DNA of 64,000 nucleotides from Xanthomonas bromi (GCF_900092025.1 NZ_FLTX01000006.1:21783-85782); one strand, 5' to 3'; shown: positions 7,226 through 16,394, numbered from the stretch's first letter. Numbers and translations: made by a program. Notes: a model not told the origin generated them from the letters alone.

Positions 7226-8647
7226 ATGTCCTCGATGAGTGTTGCCCACGCGCACCGCCGTTCGTCGTTACCGCAACCGCCCGCTGCGCCGATGCCGCTG
7301 TGGCATGCAGGCAGGCGCAGAGTTGCCGCGTTGGTATGTGCAAGCGCCCTGTTTGCGGTGCAACTGCTGCAGGTGGCGGGGGCTGCGCCGAGCGAGACTG
7401 CAAACGCCGCTAGCGCGGACTGCGTGGAAGCACTGCTGCGACGGCTGGGTTGGACCATCCGTGTCGCCGCGGTAAGTGCACCGGTGATACAGCGTGGTCA
7501 ACCGTGCACGCGTGGCACGCTTGCACAGGTGCAGGCCGCCGGCGATCTGCAGCTACTACTTCCGGCCGGCTGGAAGACGCAACAGCGCCACGCAGCGCTC
7601 ACCGCCTTGCTGGACGATACCGCGACGCAGTGCGCCTATGCGTTCGAACTCGGCGCAGCCACCCGTCGTGCGGTGACGCAATTGCAGAACAACGCGCGCT
7701 ACCGCTTCTCGGCAGTGCAACTGGGGTGGATTGGATTTGGCTGGCGTGGCGCCGCTGCGCAGGGCTGGAGTGGATTCAAGAGTTTCGGTCGCGGATATCA
7801 GCCGCGCGGCAGCAATGCCCAGGCGCTGGAGGCCTTCTACCGCGGCCAGGTGCGCTCCGAGTGCGGCGTGGGCCGGCAGGTGGCTCAGCTCGCCACGCAG
7901 CGCGAATTGTTCGGCGATGCCGGGTTCGATCAGGCGTTTACACCTGGCGAACTTTCGATCGGCACGTTTCTGACCTTGCACGACACCGACAGCATCCTGC
8001 TCGGTGCGCATGCCGGCGAATTTTTCGCCGACGGCAAGGCGGTGAAAACCTCGCAACTCGGGCGGCAAGCGTTTGTCGGCGCGCCGGGGTTCATTGCGCA
8101 TGTGTTCGACAAGGCCTATCTGGACGACATCCACAATCAGGCCGAAAATTTCGTGGTGGTCGACGTCAGCGATGCAGCTGCCCAGGCGCTGGCGCAGCAC
8201 GGCGGCTTTGCGTATTACGACGCGCGCAACCGGCAGATCTGGGAGTTGGCCAAACAGCTGCGCGGGCCTGGCAAGCGCCGCTTCGAACGCTTGCTTTACG
8301 AACGCGACGCGGGATTGCGGGCAACGCTGGACCCGCAGCAACAGGCCCGATTGCAGGAATTACAGAGGTTGCTGGACGACCCGTTCTACCAAGGCTTTGC
8401 GGTGTACGTGCATCCCAAGGGCACCAAGCCGATCGGCTATCACGTGGCGCGCCTGCTGGATCGTAACCCGCGCACGCCGTACGCGATCGACCTGACCTTG
8501 CACAATCTGCGCACCACGTTGTACTGGCGGTGGATCGATTGGCAGATGCAGCAGTGCAGCGCCGCCGCCGTCGCCGTCGCCGTCGCGGAACAATCCATTG
8601 AGAATTCCGCCATGCCAGCATCAGCTGAGCATGGCACCCTGCACTGA
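7226..8647 (+). CDS. Hypothetical exported protein
   Basis: About 473 aa from the ATG at 7226; a further ATG lies at 7235. The N-terminus is Arg/Pro-rich and then has one hydrophobic stretch (AALVCASALFAVQLLQVAGA), so it is either a long signal peptide or a membrane anchor. The mature region has no motif I recognise. It contains a Trp/Gly-rich segment (QLGWIGFGWRGAAAQGW), a segment LLGAHAGEFF, and a closing part rich in aromatic residues (TLYWRWIDW). The last codons contain three copies of the hexanucleotide GCCGTC (8567-8584), giving an Ala-Val repeat. Real coding is supported by length and codon bias. It sits between a terminator and the 6-phosphogluconate dehydrogenase gene. Confidence 0.7.
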   Translation: MSSMSVAHAHRRSSLPQPPAAPMPLWHAGRRRVAALVCASALFAVQLLQVAGAAPSETANAASADCVEALLRRLGWTIRVAAVSAPVIQRGQPCTRGTLAQVQAAGDLQLLLPAGWKTQQRHAALTALLDDTATQCAYAFELGAATRRAVTQLQNNARYRFSAVQLGWIGFGWRGAAAQGWSGFKSFGRGYQPRGSNAQALEAFYRGQVRSECGVGRQVAQLATQRELFGDAGFDQAFTPGELSIGTFLTLHDTDSILLGAHAGEFFADGKAVKTSQLGRQAFVGAPGFIAHVFDKAYLDDIHNQAENFVVVDVSDAAAQALAQHGGFAYYDARNRQIWELAKQLRGPGKRRFERLLYERDAGLRATLDPQQQARLQELQRLLDDPFYQGFAVYVHPKGTKPIGYHVARLLDRNPRTPYAIDLTLHNLRTTLYWRWIDWQMQQCSAAAVAVAVAEQSIENSAMPASAEHGTLH

Positions 8648-8667
8648 TCAGATCATGAGGAGCGAGT

Positions 8668-9609
8668 ATGGAACTGGGTATGGTGGGACTGGGCCGCATG
8701 GGCGCCAACATGGCCGAGCGATTGGTCAACGGCGGGCATCGCGTGCATGGCTACGATCCGGGTGCGGGCGCGCGCACCAGCGCGCAAGCCAAGGGCATTG
8801 TCACCGCCGATGCGCTGGCAGCGCTGGTCTCCGCACTGCCGAGCCCGCGCGTGGTGTGGCTGATGGTGCCGGCCGGCAAGATCGTCGATGACACGCTGGC
8901 GCAGCTGCAGCCGTTGCTGCAGGCCGGCGACATCGTCATCGATGGCGGAAATTCGTATTACAAGGATTCACAGCGTCGCGCGGCGCAGCTGCAGGAAAGC
9001 GGTATCGCGTTTGTCGATTGCGGTACCAGTGGTGGCGTGTGGGGCTTGAAGGAAGGCTATAGCCTGATGGTTGGCGGCGAAGAGGCGGCGGTGACCACAC
9101 TGCATCCGGTCCTGGCCACGCTGGCGCCTGCGCCGGACAAGGGCTGGGGACGGGTTGGCCCGAGCGGTGCCGGCCACTTCACCAAGATGGTTCACAACGG
9201 CATCGAATACGGAATGATGCAGGCCTATGCGGAAGGCTTTGCGCTGATGCAGCACAAGACCGATTTTGCGCTGGATCTGCACCAGGTTGCCGACATCTGG
9301 CGAGATGGCAGCGTGGTGCGTTCGTGGCTGCTGGATCTCACTGCCGATGCGTTGACGCATAACCCGACCATGGCCGGCATCGCGCCGTTCGTTGCCGATT
9401 CGGGCGAAGGCCGCTGGACGGTGGCCGAGGCGATCGATCTGGAAGTGTCGGCACCGGTCATCACCTTGTCGCTGATGGAGCGGCTACGCTCGCGCGACAA
9501 GGATTCGTTCACCGACAAACTGCTGGCGGCGATGCGCAACCAGTTCGGTGGGCATGCAGTGATGACCACGACTTCTGCTACGCCGACGATCGGTAGCAAG
9601 GACGCGTAA
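8668..9609 (+). CDS. gnd: 6-phosphogluconate dehydrogenase, decarboxylating (short form)
   Basis: 313 aa, the length of the short YqeC/GndA-like subfamily rather than the 470-aa enzyme. The Rossmann motif GLGRMG is at 7-12, the substrate-binding DGGNSYYKDS is near 91-100, and the catalytic region GPSGAGHFTKMVHNGIEYG carries the Lys and Asn. The enzyme oxidises 6-phosphogluconate to ribulose-5-phosphate and CO2. After the second Rossmann strand the sequence reads VHGYDPG: an Asp where NADP enzymes usually have Asn-Arg-Thr. This argues for NAD preference (inference from family knowledge). AGGAGCG precedes the ATG. Confidence 0.92.
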   Translation: MELGMVGLGRMGANMAERLVNGGHRVHGYDPGAGARTSAQAKGIVTADALAALVSALPSPRVVWLMVPAGKIVDDTLAQLQPLLQAGDIVIDGGNSYYKDSQRRAAQLQESGIAFVDCGTSGGVWGLKEGYSLMVGGEEAAVTTLHPVLATLAPAPDKGWGRVGPSGAGHFTKMVHNGIEYGMMQAYAEGFALMQHKTDFALDLHQVADIWRDGSVVRSWLLDLTADALTHNPTMAGIAPFVADSGEGRWTVAEAIDLEVSAPVITLSLMERLRSRDKDSFTDKLLAAMRNQFGGHAVMTTTSATPTIGSKDA

Positions 9610-9997
9610 GGCGTCGATGCAATGACAGTACGCGCCTGCATTGCGGCGCGCACTGTCGGCATCGGCGTTCTATGGCGCTTAGCCGCCTGGTTTGAAGCGG
9701 CTACCGACACTGGTGAGCGCATCGCGCCGTCAAACAGAGTGCGATGGTGCTTGAAGCATCGAGCGACATTGGTAATGTCGCTGCCGCTTCGTTACCCGGC
9801 CATGCAACCTGTCGAGCACCTAGCATCATTTACCGAGTGCCTGGTGCCGACTGCTCAACGCCATGCATCGACGATCACCTGCACGTGCTTGCGACGTTAT
9901 ATGTAACGCCGCACGCAGCGAGACAGGGGTGACCGCGCGCAGATGCAAGATATGCAAGCGGTATCCACACGCATGGCGCCTCACCGACTTTCCGGCG
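9610..9997. other. Gene-free interval between convergent genes
   Basis: About 390 bp between gnd and the convergent oxidoreductase. Apart from the stem-loop at 9624-9657 I see no coding sequence with convincing codon use and no RNA gene. Confidence 0.6.
9624..9657 (+). terminator. Stem-loop after gnd, possible terminator
   Basis: A 12-bp stem with one mismatch (GACAGT ACGCGC / GCGCGC ACTGTC) and a 10-base loop begins 15 bp after the gnd stop codon. No T-run follows, so it could be a weak terminator or an mRNA-end-stabilising hairpin. Confidence 0.4.
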
Positions 9998-11056
9998 CTA
10001 CAGCCCGCGCGCAGCGTCCAGCCACTGCACCTGGCCATTGGCAGCACTGCGTTGCGCAAGTTCCACCAGCTGCATGAGCTGCACCGCGTCGTGGCCGCTG
10101 ACCGGCGCCGGGCCGGTGCCGGCTAGCGCGTCGCGGAAGGCGGCGTAGTACTGCCGATAGTCGCCCGGCAGGTTGTCGGGTTGATGGGTGTGGATGCGGC
10201 CCTCGTCATCCACGCGGGTGAGCGTGCCGGGTAACGGGTCGATGCCCCAGCCGACCGTGCCGGGACGACGGCCGGTGCGCAATTGGTCTTCCTGCGTATC
10301 CAGGCCGCGCTTGAGGTAACTGCCGCGCGTGCCGTGCACGGCGAAGCGCAGGCTGCCATCGGCCACCAGGGATCCTGCATGCAGCACCACGCGCAGCCGC
10401 GAGTAGTGCAGGGTGACGTGGAAATAATCGACACTGCGTGCCTGGTCGCGCTGACGTTGCAGATCCGCGCCGATACCCTGCGGCAAACCGAACAACTGCA
10501 GCGCCTGATCGAGCAGATGCGGTCCCAGGTCGTACCAGAGCCCGGCGCCGGGACTATCGCTCTCGCGCCAACGGTCGCGCACTTGCGGGCGATAGCGATC
10601 GAAGTGCGAATGGAACTCCACCACTTCACCCAGCTGGCCTTCTTCGATGAGCCGCTGCACGGTGAGAAAGTCGGCATCCCAACGGCGATTCTGGAACACG
10701 CTGATGACGCGTCCGGCCGCGTTTGCGGCATCGACCATCTGCTGCGCCTGCGCAGCATCCAGTGCGAACGGCTTGTCCACCAGCACATGCTTGCCGGCGG
10801 CCAGGGCCTGCAGCGCGAAGGGCGCGTGGGTCTGGTTGGGGGTGGCCAATACCACAGCATCCAGTGCGGGATCGGCCAGTGCGCGGTCGAGGTCGGCAAC
10901 TACGTCGATGCCGGGGAAGTCGGACTGCGGCTGTTGCGGCTTGGACGACACCACGCTGTGCAGTTGCAAGCCAGAGGTGCTTGCGATCAGCGGTGCATGA
11001 AAGGTGCGGCCGACATAGCCGTAGCCGACGACGGCCAGATTGAACGGTTTAGGCAT
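9998..11056 (-). CDS. Gfo/Idh/MocA family oxidoreductase
   Basis: 352 aa from the ATG at 11056. The frame is open for another 195 codons upstream, but that part is antisense to the BON gene and is not protein-like. The N-terminus MPKPFNLAVVGYGYVGRTFHAP has the Rossmann GxGxxG motif. VVLATPNQTHAPFALQALAAG followed by KHVLVDKPFAL carries the EKP-like (here DKP) motif with the conserved Lys. Family members are NAD(P)-dependent sugar or inositol dehydrogenases, or dehalogenase-like oxidoreductases. The substrate cannot be read from sequence. The gene is divergent from the BON-domain gene. Confidence 0.88.
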   Translation of the reverse strand: MPKPFNLAVVGYGYVGRTFHAPLIASTSGLQLHSVVSSKPQQPQSDFPGIDVVADLDRALADPALDAVVLATPNQTHAPFALQALAAGKHVLVDKPFALDAAQAQQMVDAANAAGRVISVFQNRRWDADFLTVQRLIEEGQLGEVVEFHSHFDRYRPQVRDRWRESDSPGAGLWYDLGPHLLDQALQLFGLPQGIGADLQRQRDQARSVDYFHVTLHYSRLRVVLHAGSLVADGSLRFAVHGTRGSYLKRGLDTQEDQLRTGRRPGTVGWGIDPLPGTLTRVDDEGRIHTHQPDNLPGDYRQYYAAFRDALAGTGPAPVSGHDAVQLMQLVELAQRSAANGQVQWLDAARGL

Positions 11057-11206
11057 TGAAAACGGTTCATCGCAACGACGAGTGGAGTCCGCATGGTATT
11101 GCACCTGCCCGTGTGCGCAGGGTTCACAGCCTCTGCATGCAACGGTCACGTCCGCTCGACGAGTGCCACCGCAAACTACAGCCACATTCAACAGAAGGTG
11201 CTTGGT

Positions 11207-11578
11207 ATGAAGAACATGACGCATGCACACAAGTTGTTGGCGCTGTCGCTGTCGCTCGGTCTGACCCTTGGCGCGTCGCAGGCGTTTGCCGCGCCGCAGG
11301 ACATGGGCGCCCACAAGGACCACACTGCCGGCATGAACGAATCCAAGAAGCCGGTCACAGACACCTGGATCACCACCAAGGTCAAGGCCGATCTGCTGGC
11401 CACCGATAACGTGTCGGGCACCGACGTGAAGGTCGAGACCAAGAACGGCATCGTGACCCTGACGGGCACCGTCGCGACCCAGGCTGAGCACGACAAGGCC
11501 GTGGCCGTTGCCAAGAGCATCGAGGGCGTCAAGAGCGTCAAGTCGACTGGCCTGAAGGTCACTGCTGCGAAGAAGTAG
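11207..11578 (+). CDS. BON-domain periplasmic protein
   Basis: 123 aa. The ATG at 11207 follows AGAAGGTG and starts a clean signal peptide (LLALSLSLGLTLGASQAFAA). The mature part is a single BON domain: DTWITTKVKADLLATD, then VSGTDVKVETKNGIVTLTGT and a closing VKSVKSTGLKV. BON domains (OsmY-like) bind phospholipid membranes and are often induced by osmotic or envelope stress. It is divergent from the oxidoreductase and is followed by a strong terminator. Confidence 0.88.
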   Translation: MKNMTHAHKLLALSLSLGLTLGASQAFAAPQDMGAHKDHTAGMNESKKPVTDTWITTKVKADLLATDNVSGTDVKVETKNGIVTLTGTVATQAEHDKAVAVAKSIEGVKSVKSTGLKVTAAKK

Positions 11579-11633
11579 GCGCAGCCGCTGCGAATGCCGG
11601 GGCTGCCGAGGCGAGGCGGCAGGCCCGCGCACC

Positions 11634-11662
11634 AGGCGCACTCTACGGAGTGCGCCTTTTTT
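11634..11662 (+). terminator. Rho-independent terminator after the BON gene
   Basis: A 10-bp perfect stem (AGGCGCACTC / GAGTGCGCCT) with a TACG tetraloop at 11634-11657 is followed by a run of T. It ends the transcript of the BON gene and isolates it from the downstream kinase cluster. Confidence 0.9.
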
Positions 11663-11863
11663 CGTTCTGAAGAAACAGCCCGGCGAGCCGACAGGCGGCG
11701 CGGCGCTCGCGTGGTTTTTACGCCAACAGCACGTATGCTATGCCCATTCAGCTATGTCACGGACCGACAGGATTTCTCTGAATCATTAATCTGGCAAGGT
11801 GTGCGATCGGAGACAATACCGACCTGTCCTTGGCCTCTTTAGCGAGCGGAAACCGGTCCAGCA

Positions 11864-13675
11864 ATGCAAACAACGGTCGAAGCAGACAAGTGGGATCGCT
11901 GGCGCCTGCCTTTGTTGGCGGTTGCCGTGTTCCTGATTGTGGTGGTGCCGTCGTTGCTGCTGCAGCAGATGGCGCGTAACGCCAACCTGGCCGCCGTTTG
12001 GGTCTCGCATAGTCAGGAAGTGCAGGAGACCGCGCAGCACCTGGAGGCGGCGATGCGCGATACCGAATCGGCGGCGCTGATGCGCTCGTACGGGGTGGAG
12101 CGCGAGGCGCTGCAGGAGCACATGCGGCGCGGGCGGCGCGAATCCGTGGCCGCAGTGCAGCGGTTGATCGAACTGACCAAGGACAACCCGGCGCAGCTGG
12201 TGCGCATCGGGCGCATCCAGAGCACCATCGAGCGGCGGCTGCAGCTGGCCGAGCGCATCGCGGTGACCACTGCGCCGGAGCAGATCCGCACGTTGATCAA
12301 CGACCTGACGGCGAACAACCCGATCCGGTTGCTGCTCGATGATCTGCAAAGCGCCGAAAGCCGGTTGCTGGCGCTGCGCCATCTGCGCGCCAAGACCGAG
12401 CGCATGCATTACGCGGTGCTGAGCTGGGCGGCGCTGGCGGTGCAGCTGTTGTTGCTGGGCACGGTGACCTGGCTGCTGCAACGGCAGATCCGGCGCCGAC
12501 TGGCAGCCGAGCAGGAATACCTGCGCGCCAACGGCCGCGCCAGCTCGGTGCTGCAGACCGTGCGCGAGCCGATCGTGTTGCTGGATAGCAGCCAGCGCAT
12601 CTTGTTGCATAACCCTGCCTTCGCCGAGTTGTATGACCTGGAGGAGCGCGGCAACGAATCGATGGCGTTGGAGGATGTGGGCGAGGGCGTCTGGCGCGAT
12701 GCGCAAATCCATCAGCGGCTGGCCGATGTGTTGCTGCGTGGGCGCGAGTTGTGGGATTACGAACATGAGCAGCGCACCGCCGACGGCGTGCTGCGCACCA
12801 TGTTGATCAACGCACGCCGCATGCCCCTGCCCGACACCACCGATGAAGACGTGGTGCTGATGACGGTGAGCGACATCAGCGTACAAAAGGCCGCGCAGCT
12901 GCGTATCCAGGAGCTCAACCGGCAGATGGAAGGCAAGGTGGAGCAGGTATCGGAGGTCAACCGCGAGCTGGAAGCCTTCAGCTATTCGGTCTCGCACGAT
13001 CTGCGCGCGCCGCTGCGGCACGTGGCCGGATTCTCCGACAAGCTTGCCCGCCATCTGGGCGATACGGCCGACGAGAAATCGCGCCATTACATGGAAGTGA
13101 TCAGCAGCTCGGCGCGGCGTATGGCCTCGCTGATCGACGATTTGCTGGTGTATTCGCGCCTGGGCCGAGGTGCGCTACGCCTGCAGGCGGTGGACATGCA
13201 ATCGCTGGTGGCCGAGACGCGCGCCATCCTGGATTCCAACGTGCAGAGCGAGAACACCGGGCACCGCGTGGAATGGCACATCGCGCCGCTGCCGGTGCTG
13301 GTGGCCGACGAAAACATGATGCGCCAGCTGTGGATGAACCTGCTCGGCAACGCGGTCAAGTACAGCGCCAAGCGCGAGGTGGCCAAGGTCGAGGTCGCTT
13401 ATACGCCGATGGCCGACGGCGGCCATCAGTTCAGCGTGCGCGACAACGGCGCCGGCTTCGACATGGAGTACAGCGCTAAGCTATTCGGTGTGTTTCAGCG
13501 GCTGCACAAGGCTAGCGAGTACGCCGGCACCGGTATCGGCCTGGCCAGCGTGCGGCGCGTATTGACGCGTCACGGCGGCCGGGTCTGGGCTGAAGGCATC
13601 GTCGACGAAGGTGCAACGTTTTATTTCGTGTTACCTCCTGCGCTTGAAGCGCCCAACCAAGAGTTCAGTGTATGA
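11864..13675 (+). CDS. Membrane sensor histidine kinase (CHASE3-PAS-HisKA-HATPase)
   Basis: 603 aa. A transmembrane helix at about 16-36, a periplasmic all-helical region (SHSQEVQETAQHLEAAMRDT is typical of CHASE3), and a second helix at about 184-205 are followed by a PAS domain (about 225-345, ending VMTVSDISVQKAA) and a coiled-coil linker. The HisKA H-box is FSYSVSHDLRAPLRH with phosphorylatable His378. The ATPase has the N-box NLLGNAVKYS and the G1/G2 motifs DNGAGFDM and GTGIGLASV. The H-box type (FSYSVSHDLRAPL) is the one found in bacteriophytochrome-related kinases. Its stop codon overlaps the ATG of the response regulator (ATGA), so the two are translationally coupled. Signal unknown. 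Confidence 0.92.
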   Translation: MQTTVEADKWDRWRLPLLAVAVFLIVVVPSLLLQQMARNANLAAVWVSHSQEVQETAQHLEAAMRDTESAALMRSYGVEREALQEHMRRGRRESVAAVQRLIELTKDNPAQLVRIGRIQSTIERRLQLAERIAVTTAPEQIRTLINDLTANNPIRLLLDDLQSAESRLLALRHLRAKTERMHYAVLSWAALAVQLLLLGTVTWLLQRQIRRRLAAEQEYLRANGRASSVLQTVREPIVLLDSSQRILLHNPAFAELYDLEERGNESMALEDVGEGVWRDAQIHQRLADVLLRGRELWDYEHEQRTADGVLRTMLINARRMPLPDTTDEDVVLMTVSDISVQKAAQLRIQELNRQMEGKVEQVSEVNRELEAFSYSVSHDLRAPLRHVAGFSDKLARHLGDTADEKSRHYMEVISSSARRMASLIDDLLVYSRLGRGALRLQAVDMQSLVAETRAILDSNVQSENTGHRVEWHIAPLPVLVADENMMRQLWMNLLGNAVKYSAKREVAKVEVAYTPMADGGHQFSVRDNGAGFDMEYSAKLFGVFQRLHKASEYAGTGIGLASVRRVLTRHGGRVWAEGIVDEGATFYFVLPPALEAPNQEFSV

Positions 13676-14112
13676 CCGCCATCCGTACCATTCTTCTGGC
13701 AGAAGACAGCCCGGCCGATGCGGAGATGGCGGTCGACGCCTTGCGCGAAGCCCGCCTTGCCAACCCCATCGTGCACGTCGAAGATGGCGTGGAAGCCATG
13801 GACTATCTGTTGCGCCGGGGCATGTTCGCCGATCGCGAGGAAGGCCTGCCGGCAGTGCTGCTGCTGGACATCAAGATGCCGCGCCTGGACGGGCTGGAAG
13901 TGCTCAAGCAGGTGCGCAGCGACGAAACGCTCAAGCGCCTGCCGGTCGTGATCCTCTCGTCCTCGCGCGAAGAAAGCGATCTGGCCCGCAGCTGGGACCT
14001 GGGCGTGAATGCCTATGTCGTCAAGCCGGTGGATGTGGATCAGTTCTTCAACGCGGTCAAGACGCTCGGCACGTTCTGGGCGGTGATCAATCAGGCACCG
14101 GAGCTGGACTGA
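13672..14112 (+). CDS. Single-domain response regulator (Rcp1-like)
   Basis: 146 aa consisting of one receiver domain with no output domain. Acidic pocket Glu11-Asp12, phosphoacceptor Asp66 in LLLDIKMPRLDG, and the conserved Lys in YVVKPVDVDQF. The long loop DYLLRRGMFADREEG is the signature of Rcp1-type regulators that pair with bacteriophytochrome-like kinases. It overlaps the kinase stop by 4 bp and precedes the hybrid protein by 3 bp, so it probably shuttles phosphate between them. Confidence 0.92.
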   Translation: MTAIRTILLAEDSPADAEMAVDALREARLANPIVHVEDGVEAMDYLLRRGMFADREEGLPAVLLLDIKMPRLDGLEVLKQVRSDETLKRLPVVILSSSREESDLARSWDLGVNAYVVKPVDVDQFFNAVKTLGTFWAVINQAPELD

Positions 14113-14115
14113 ACC

Positions 14116-15618
14116 ATGCCGCATGAGGGTGGCAACCTGGAGCAGCTGAAGATCCTTCTGGTGGAAGATTCACCGGAAGATGCCGAGCTGTTGTCCGACC
14201 AGTTGCTCGATGCCGGTCTGGATGCGGCATTCGAGCGCGTGGACAGCGAGCCTTCGCTGCGCGCCGCGCTGGATACCTTCCAGCCGGACATCGTGCTCTC
14301 GGACCTGAGCATGCCTGGCTTTTCCGGCCATCAGGCGCTGCGTCTGGTGCGCCAGAACGGTGCCACGCCCTTCATCTTCGTCTCCGGCACCATGGGTGAG
14401 GAGACCGCGGTCAAGGCGCTGCAGGATGGCGCCAACGACTACATCATCAAACACAACCCGACCCGCCTGCCGAGCGCGGTGATCCGTGCGATCCGCGAGG
14501 CGCGCGCCGATCTGGAACGTCAGCGCGTGGAAAGCGAGTTGATGCGCGCGCAGCGACTGGAAAGCCTGGCGATGCTGGCGGCCGGCCTGAGCCATGATCT
14601 GCGCAATATCCTGCAGCCGTTGTTGATCGTGCCCGACCTGTTGGCCGGGCGCACCGACGACCCGCAGCTGCGTCAGCTGGCCAACGTGGTGGCCGAATGC
14701 GGCCGGCGCGGGCATGAGATGGCCGAGTCGATGCTGTCGTTCGTGCGGGGGTCCAACAAACCGCGCGAGCAGGTGTCCCTTGCCAGTCTGTTCCAGGCCG
14801 TGCAGATGCTGCTCAAGAGCAGCCTGCCCGATGGCGTACGCCTGCAGATGGACACCATCGCCGCGGATCTGACCATCGAGGCCAACTACACCGAATTGCA
14901 GCAATGCCTGCTCAACCTGGGCTTGAACGCGATCCAGGCGATGCCGGCGGGCGGCACCCTGATCCTGTCGGCCGATCACTTCGATGCCACGCGCGTGCGC
15001 ATGAGTGTTGTCGACACCGGCATGGGCATGAGCGATGAAACCCGCGTGCGCCTGTTCAGCCCGTTTTTCACCACCAAGGTTGATGGCACCGGGCTGGGGC
15101 TGATTTCGTGCAAGCGCATCGTGGAGAGTTACGGCGGCAGCATCGTGGTCGATAGCCGCCTGGGCGAGGGCACGCGCTTCGACATGATCGTGCCGATGCG
15201 CGCGGTGTCGGTGGCGGTGACCGAAACCGAACTGCCGTTCGCACTTGGCCATGGGCAGCGCATCTTGTTGGTCGATGGCGAGGCCACGCGCCTGTCGCTG
15301 CTGGGCAACGCGCTCTCCAGTCAGGGCTATCAACCGCAGTTGGCCAGCGATGGTGCTGCGGCGCTGCAGCTGGTGCAGCAGCATGCGATGCCGGATCTGG
15401 TGATCATCGACAGCGACATCATCCTGCTCTCGGCAGTGAGCATTCTGTTGAGCATGCAGGAACTTGGATATCAGGGCCCGGCGATTGTGCTGGAAGATGT
15501 TGGCAAGCCGCTGCATCGTGCGCATTTTCCGTCGGATCTGCCGGTGCATGTGCTGCGCAAACCGCTGGAAATGCGCCGGGTATTTCGCGCCGTCTCGCAC
15601 GCGCTGGAAGTTGCCTGA
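14116..15618 (+). CDS. Hybrid protein REC - histidine kinase - REC
   Basis: 500 aa, soluble. An N-terminal receiver domain (Glu-Asp pocket in LLVEDSPEDAE, phosphoacceptor Asp63 in LSDLSMPGFSG, Lys in YIIKHNP) is followed by a kinase dimerisation region with His160 in AGLSHDLRNILQP. An ATPase domain follows (N-box LNLGLNAIQAMPAGG, DTGMGMSDE, FTTKVDGTGLGL), and then a second receiver-like domain from about 380. In this last domain the first acidic cluster is DGE, the Asp is kept within IIDSDI but without the usual MP, and Lys is kept in VLRKPLEM, so it may be weakened. The order REC-HK-REC and the tight spacing to the upstream regulator suggest a three-protein phosphorelay. Confidence 0.9.
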   Translation: MPHEGGNLEQLKILLVEDSPEDAELLSDQLLDAGLDAAFERVDSEPSLRAALDTFQPDIVLSDLSMPGFSGHQALRLVRQNGATPFIFVSGTMGEETAVKALQDGANDYIIKHNPTRLPSAVIRAIREARADLERQRVESELMRAQRLESLAMLAAGLSHDLRNILQPLLIVPDLLAGRTDDPQLRQLANVVAECGRRGHEMAESMLSFVRGSNKPREQVSLASLFQAVQMLLKSSLPDGVRLQMDTIAADLTIEANYTELQQCLLNLGLNAIQAMPAGGTLILSADHFDATRVRMSVVDTGMGMSDETRVRLFSPFFTTKVDGTGLGLISCKRIVESYGGSIVVDSRLGEGTRFDMIVPMRAVSVAVTETELPFALGHGQRILLVDGEATRLSLLGNALSSQGYQPQLASDGAAALQLVQQHAMPDLVIIDSDIILLSAVSILLSMQELGYQGPAIVLEDVGKPLHRAHFPSDLPVHVLRKPLEMRRVFRAVSHALEVA

Positions 15619-15710
15619 CATCACGTTTCTACGCACTCGGCATGTGCGTTGGTCGGTTCAATGCGATTGCAACAGTTGACGCCCACGCCGGCCTCATGCG
15701 CGAATACCGC

Positions 15711-16229
15711 ATGACCACCGTGCTTCTCAGCCTCGGCAGCAACGTCCAGCCGGCCCACTACTTGCGCTTGGCCGTCTCCGCCTTGCGCACACGCTTTGGC
15801 CAGCTCGATGTTTCCCCCGCGTACCGCACGCCGGCGGTGGGTTTCGACGGGCCGGACTTCGTCAATAACGCGGTGATGCTGGAGACCGATCTGGACCTGC
15901 ACGCGCTCGATGATTGGCTGCATGCATTGGAAGACGCGCACGGCCGCGATCGTAGCGGGCCGCGTTTCAGCGACCGCACCCTGGATGTGGATGTGGTGTT
16001 CTTCGGCGATTGCATCATCGAAGGTCCAGGGCATCTGCGCATCCCGCGGCCCGAGCTCAAGCACGCATTCGTGCTCAAGCCGCTGGCCGATATCGCGCCG
16101 CACTTCATCGACCCGCTCAGTGGGCGAACGTTGGCGGCGTTGTGGCAAGCGCATCCGCAATACGGCAGCGCGTTTGCCACGGTGGAGCTGGATGAGGTCG
16201 CTGCGCCGGAGTTGAGTGCGGCGCAGTAG
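15711..16229 (+). CDS. folK: 2-amino-4-hydroxy-6-hydroxymethyldihydropteridine diphosphokinase
   Basis: 172 aa from the ATG at 15711, which starts exactly at the family N-terminus (MTTVLLSLGSNVQPAHYL). An ORF start at 15642 would add 23 unlikely residues. It transfers pyrophosphate from ATP to 6-hydroxymethyl-dihydropterin in folate synthesis. Key motifs: GSN, the RDRSGPRFSDRTLDVDVVFF segment with the Asp-x-Asp that binds Mg-ATP, and IPRPELKHAFVLKPLADIAP. The neighbouring minus-strand gene is a pteridine reductase, a functional relative. Confidence 0.93.
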   Translation: MTTVLLSLGSNVQPAHYLRLAVSALRTRFGQLDVSPAYRTPAVGFDGPDFVNNAVMLETDLDLHALDDWLHALEDAHGRDRSGPRFSDRTLDVDVVFFGDCIIEGPGHLRIPRPELKHAFVLKPLADIAPHFIDPLSGRTLAALWQAHPQYGSAFATVELDEVAAPELSAAQ

Positions 16230-16394
16230 CACCGTTCTGACGGCGTAGATGAGCGCGGCCGCGCAAGCGTGCGAGTCGCGGTACGAGGTGCGGAAACTGT
16301 CTGGCAGTGGCCACTTGGCGATGTGGCAACGCAGCTGACGCGCGCTGCCCGCAGAGCGACCCTGCGCAGCGAACGCATGCAGGAGCGGGACGCG

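Noticed and set aside
8567..8584. GCCGTC hexamer repeat as a phase-variation site
   Set aside because: Three copies only, and 6 bp keeps the frame, so changes would only alter the length of an Ala-Val tail.
11057..11641. N-terminal extension of the Gfo/Idh/MocA oxidoreductase
   Set aside because: It is antisense to the BON gene and its terminator; the family N-terminus starts at 11056.
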